Shown piece by piece: positions 61,420 to 64,000 of a DNA stretch of 64,000 bases. Numbering within the stretch: position 1 is the stretch's first letter; each line of letters starts with the position of its first letter. Under the pieces are notes generated by a model. It searched no databases. It had not been told where the DNA came from and saw nothing but the letters and a program-made list of their open reading frames with translations. The translations under genes and the position numbers were made by a program. This DNA is from Bdellovibrio sp047344985 (GTDB lineage Bacteria; Bdellovibrionota; Bdellovibrionia; Bdellovibrionales; Bdellovibrionaceae). The stretch covers positions 3,348,001-3,412,000 of the forward strand of contig NZ_CP178861.1 in NCBI RefSeq assembly GCF_047344985.1, read 5' to 3'.

Positions 61420-61920
61420 ATGAAAAAAGTTTTCCTGATTATCGGTCTTCTTGCCTTTTCGCAGTTGAGTTTTGGGGAACTCAAGCAATTTAACTTTCCT
61501 TCCTCACTCGGAAGCTTGCGCAATGAATGCCTTCGCCTTGAGGACCAGTTTCCGGATTTTGCGTGCCTGAAATTTGAGTTCTATCAAAGCTCTCCAGAAA
61601 CTTTGCAAGCGGATTTGACAGAACTCATTGATACGAACGACTACAATCTGCGAACGTCCACTTGGCCCGAGCTTATGCGCATGCTGATGGCCTCGATGGA
61701 TGCGCAAATCTATCGCTATCAAAACCCCGATGACATCGAAGTTCTTCGTCGCATAAAAGCAAAGAACCAATGGGAACTTTTAAAACTAAAAGACGGTCTG
61801 CGCGACTTCTGGGTCGATCCCCACACCTATTGGTATCCGAGTGTCGATGCCATTAGTTTCATCGCCATCAACGAAAAGACCTCTCAAATCCTCGTTATTT
61901 CCCACGGCGAAAGAAACTAA
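61420..61920 (+). CDS. Secreted protein of unknown function
   Basis: The protein has 166 residues from the ATG at 61420, which has GGAG six bases upstream; an ATG at 61408 adds four codons. Signal peptide MKKVFLIIGLLAFSQLSFG. The mature protein has two Cys close together (NECLRLEDQFPDFACLKF) and is mostly helical and acidic at first, then beta-rich near the end. No family is recognised. A bidirectional terminator follows. Confidence 0.65.
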   Translation: MKKVFLIIGLLAFSQLSFGELKQFNFPSSLGSLRNECLRLEDQFPDFACLKFEFYQSSPETLQADLTELIDTNDYNLRTSTWPELMRMLMASMDAQIYRYQNPDDIEVLRRIKAKNQWELLKLKDGLRDFWVDPHTYWYPSVDAISFIAINEKTSQILVISHGERN

Positions 61921-61950
61921 AAAGGAGAGGTCTCCCTCTCCTTCTTTTTA
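61921..61950. terminator. Bidirectional terminator
   Basis: Stem AAGGAGAG / CTCTCCTT with a six-base loop, T-rich on the plus side (CTTTTTATTTTTT) and TTTTT on the minus side. It separates the secreted-protein gene from the convergent agmatinase-family gene. Confidence 0.78.
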
Positions 61951-62880
61951 TTTTTTCTTAAATAAGTGAAGCATTTCAAAGAGCGCATCCATTCCGGCGA
62001 GCGCTGTGATGTCGGCGTGATCAAACGGTGGGGAAATCTCCACAACGTCTCCTCCGACCAAGTTTGGAATTTGGAAAGCGCGGAAGATTCTTTGCACTTC
62101 GTAGGTTGTCAGGCCCCCTGGGACCGGAGTTCCTGTGCCGGGAGCACAGCTTGGATCAAGATTGTCGATGTCGTAACTGATGTATGTCGGTGTGTCGTCA
62201 AACTTCGGAAGTGTTTTTAAAAACTCTGTGATCGGTTGATTGCGAATCTCGTCGACTGTGATCACACGAATGCCGTGTTTGTTCACGAAATCCAAATCAT
62301 CTCCGCCAGCCAAAGGACCGCGGATTCCGATTTGCACCATTTTTTTAGGATCAACCAAACCTTCTTCCACCGCGTGACGAGCAAAAGCGCCGTGATGGTA
62401 TTCTTGCCCCCATGCCGCCGGATAAGTATCCAAATGCGCATCGAAGTGAACAAACGCCAAAGGCTTTCCGTATTTTTTGCGAAGAGCACGCAGAACCGGC
62501 AATGTTGTCGAGTGATCCCCGCCCACCGCTAGAAATCTTTTATTGTGATTTAAAACTTCACCCACGAATTTTTCGATGCGTTCGTAAGTTTGGTGTTGAT
62601 CAATGGGCACCGTGGGACAATCGCCGATATCAGCCACTTTGAGTTTTTCAAAGAAGTTTTCCATGCGGGTCATATGGAAACCACGACCTAGACTTGAAAC
62701 GTCGCGCACTTTAGCGGGAGCAAAACGCCCGCCGGGACGATAGGAAACTCCTCCATCGTAAGGGATTCCGAAAATGCCGACCTCGTAGTCTGCGTCTATT
62801 GCAACGTAAGGCAATCTGAAGAAAGTTTTAATCGCAGAAAATCGGGGAAACTCGCGTCCGCTGAGTGGTTTGTATTCCAT
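61948..62880 (-). CDS. Agmatinase/arginase-family ureohydrolase
   Basis: A binuclear Mn enzyme of 310 residues, close to the agmatinase norm (~306). Motifs GGDHSTTLP (~125), HFDAHLDTYP (~150) and SYDIDNLDPSCAPGTGTPVPGGL (~235-255) carry the metal-binding His and Asp residues. The family hydrolyses agmatine (SpeB) or related guanidino compounds; the exact substrate is not certain, though GTGTPVPGGL and length favour agmatinase over arginase. It is divergent from mutY. Confidence 0.87.
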   Translation of the reverse strand: MEYKPLSGREFPRFSAIKTFFRLPYVAIDADYEVGIFGIPYDGGVSYRPGGRFAPAKVRDVSSLGRGFHMTRMENFFEKLKVADIGDCPTVPIDQHQTYERIEKFVGEVLNHNKRFLAVGGDHSTTLPVLRALRKKYGKPLAFVHFDAHLDTYPAAWGQEYHHGAFARHAVEEGLVDPKKMVQIGIRGPLAGGDDLDFVNKHGIRVITVDEIRNQPITEFLKTLPKFDDTPTYISYDIDNLDPSCAPGTGTPVPGGLTTYEVQRIFRAFQIPNLVGGDVVEISPPFDHADITALAGMDALFEMLHLFKKK

Positions 62881-62918
62881 ATTGACTCCTCAATTATCTG
62901 AAGACTACATTACCGCGA

Positions 62919-63902
62919 ATGACTGTAAAATACGACTATAAACTCGATCACAAACAACTTACGCAATGGTACAAAAAGAACAACCGCGCTTTGCCATGGC
63001 GTGAAAACAAAGACCCTTATCGTATTTGGCTTTCCGAAGTAATGCTGCAACAAACCACAGTCGTTGCGGTCATTCCTTATTTCGAAAAATTTCTTAAAAA
63101 GTTTCCGACAGTCCGAGATTTGGCAAAGGCTCCTGAAAGTGAAGTTTTAGAAGCTTGGGCGGGTCTTGGTTATTATTCTCGTGCGCGCAATCTCCATAAA
63201 GCCGCTAAGGCCTTGGCAGAAAATGGATTTCCACAAACGGCGGCCGAGCTTTTAGAACTTCCTGGATTTGGTCCTTACACGTCTCGCGCTGTTGCGAGTA
63301 TCGCGTTTGGCGAAAAGGTCGGCGTTTTAGATGGCAACGTGATTCGTGTGCTGTCTCGTCGTTATGGTTTGAAATTAGAATGGTGGAACAACAAAGGTCG
63401 TGAACAACTGCAAACAATCTCTGATGAGCTTGCGGCCTTGGGACAATCCGATGTTGTCAATCAAGGGTTGATGGAGCTTGGAGCAACGGTTTGCACTCCA
63501 CAAAAAGTAACTTGCATGTTGTGTCCTTGGGCTGCGACATGTGTTTCGCGTGAAAAGAATTTGGTGGAAAAACTTCCGTTGAAAAAACCGCGCAAAGAAA
63601 GCGAAGTCTGGGTCTGGAAGCCCCTTGTCGCGATCAAAGACCGTAAAGTCGCTCTTGTTAAGAATGACTATGCTCCTTTCCTGAAAGGTCAGATGATTTT
63701 CCCGGGCGAAATCGCAATGGAAAAAAACAAGCCCAAAGCCTATGATGCCAAACACAACATCACACATCATGATATCTTTATTCAGATCTCTCAGCGAAAA
63801 TCAGTAGCTGGAAAAAATATTGAATGGGTGGATTTGAAGGAGCTTAAGAAGGTCAATCCTTCTTCGTTGCTTCAAAAAGTATTGCACAAGGTTGAAATAT
63901 GA
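62919..63902 (+). CDS. mutY: A/G-specific adenine glycosylase MutY
   Basis: Removes adenine mispaired with 8-oxoguanine. It has 327 residues, shorter than E. coli (350), with a compact C-terminal domain. Catalytic Glu in SEVMLQQTTV (~residues 42-47), the helix-hairpin-helix LPGFGPYTSRAVASIAFG with VLDGNVIRVLSR Asp, and the [4Fe-4S] ligands VCTPQKVTCMLCPWAATC (C-x6-C-x2-C-x5-C). The downstream lipoprotein gene overlaps its stop by ATGA. Confidence 0.95.
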   Translation: MTVKYDYKLDHKQLTQWYKKNNRALPWRENKDPYRIWLSEVMLQQTTVVAVIPYFEKFLKKFPTVRDLAKAPESEVLEAWAGLGYYSRARNLHKAAKALAENGFPQTAAELLELPGFGPYTSRAVASIAFGEKVGVLDGNVIRVLSRRYGLKLEWWNNKGREQLQTISDELAALGQSDVVNQGLMELGATVCTPQKVTCMLCPWAATCVSREKNLVEKLPLKKPRKESEVWVWKPLVAIKDRKVALVKNDYAPFLKGQMIFPGEIAMEKNKPKAYDAKHNITHHDIFIQISQRKSVAGKNIEWVDLKELKKVNPSSLLQKVLHKVEI

Positions 63903-64000
63903 AGTGGATGAGTACGGTAGTTGCGGCGTTGTTGTTATGTGTGGGATGCACTCACCTTAGTATTACAAAAGACGTTCTAACTCCCGACTATCTTCTTGCC
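63899..64000 (+). CDS. Predicted lipoprotein, N-terminus only (cut by window end)
   Basis: The 34 visible codons encode a signal peptide and lipobox LCVGC (Cys at residue 17), followed by THLSITKDVL. The ATG at 63899 overlaps the mutY stop (ATGA), so it is co-translated with mutY. The gene continues beyond the window and the family cannot be judged. Confidence 0.6.
   Translation, partial: MKWMSTVVAALLLCVGCTHLSITKDVLTPDYLLA

Noticed and set aside
1..64000. CRISPR arrays, insertion sequences, prophage, rRNA or tRNA genes
   Set aside because: No regularly spaced repeats, transposase or integrase frames, or recognisable RNA genes were seen on either strand by reading; a covariance-model search would be needed to exclude a tRNA fully.

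Overview
The window looks like the chromosome of a Bdellovibrio-type predatory bacterium. This is inferred from the gene content: a Gram-negative envelope set (glmS, glmU, lgt, an Mla-like transporter, a lytic transglycosylase), one very long flagellar operon, many two-component proteins, and an unusual density of secreted proteins, lipoproteins and proteases. No database was searched. Nearly all of the window is coding. I see no rRNA, tRNA, CRISPR array, insertion sequence or prophage.

Layout. 1-1571: end of a znuABC-like metal ABC transporter. 1556-5857: a cNMP/pseudo-receiver/ATPase fusion, lgt, a HExxH protease, a lipoprotein and yacG. 6017-7395: HU and phosphofructokinase. 7452-11923: a complete livJHMGF branched-chain amino-acid transporter. 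11925-17434: two OmpR-type two-component pairs flanking small secreted proteins and a 138-bp quasi-palindrome. 17684-33548 (minus strand): one flagellar operon. It reads, in transcription order, periplasmic TPR protein, AAA+ regulator, flgB, flgC, fliE, fliF, fliG, fliH, fliI, fliJ, motE-like, fliK, flgD, a small flagellar-operon gene and flgE. It starts at a near-consensus sigma-54 promoter and ends at an intrinsic terminator after flgE. 33764-36595: lipoprotein plus MlaE/F/D-like lipid transporter. 36687-44182: secreted genes, including a protein with three fibrinogen-like modules, a trypsin-like protease, an outer-membrane barrel behind a second sigma-54-like site, and an 855-residue lipoprotein. 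44194-50959: a DciA-like protein, trmFO, a second trypsin-like protease, tdk, a Cys/Gly-rich secreted protein and mltF. 50940-55572: an APC permease, glmS and glmU. 55630-60358: zinc carboxypeptidase, HAD hydrolase, a histidine kinase and an NtrC-type regulator. 60398-64000: small secreted proteins, a BON-domain protein, an agmatinase-family enzyme, mutY and the start of a lipoprotein gene.

The most notable points are these. The AAA+ regulator inside the flagellar operon has lost the GAFTGA region needed to contact sigma-54, although the operon itself appears to start at a sigma-54 promoter. A large TPR protein with a possible AMIN-like N-terminus leads that operon. A secreted protein carries three eukaryote-like fibrinogen modules. 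A second sigma-54-like site precedes an outer-membrane-protein/lipoprotein pair. A long inverted repeat sits in the only gene-free stretch over 300 bases. Start codons were moved from the longest reading frame wherever a Shine-Dalgarno sequence, signal peptide or gene overlap supported it.
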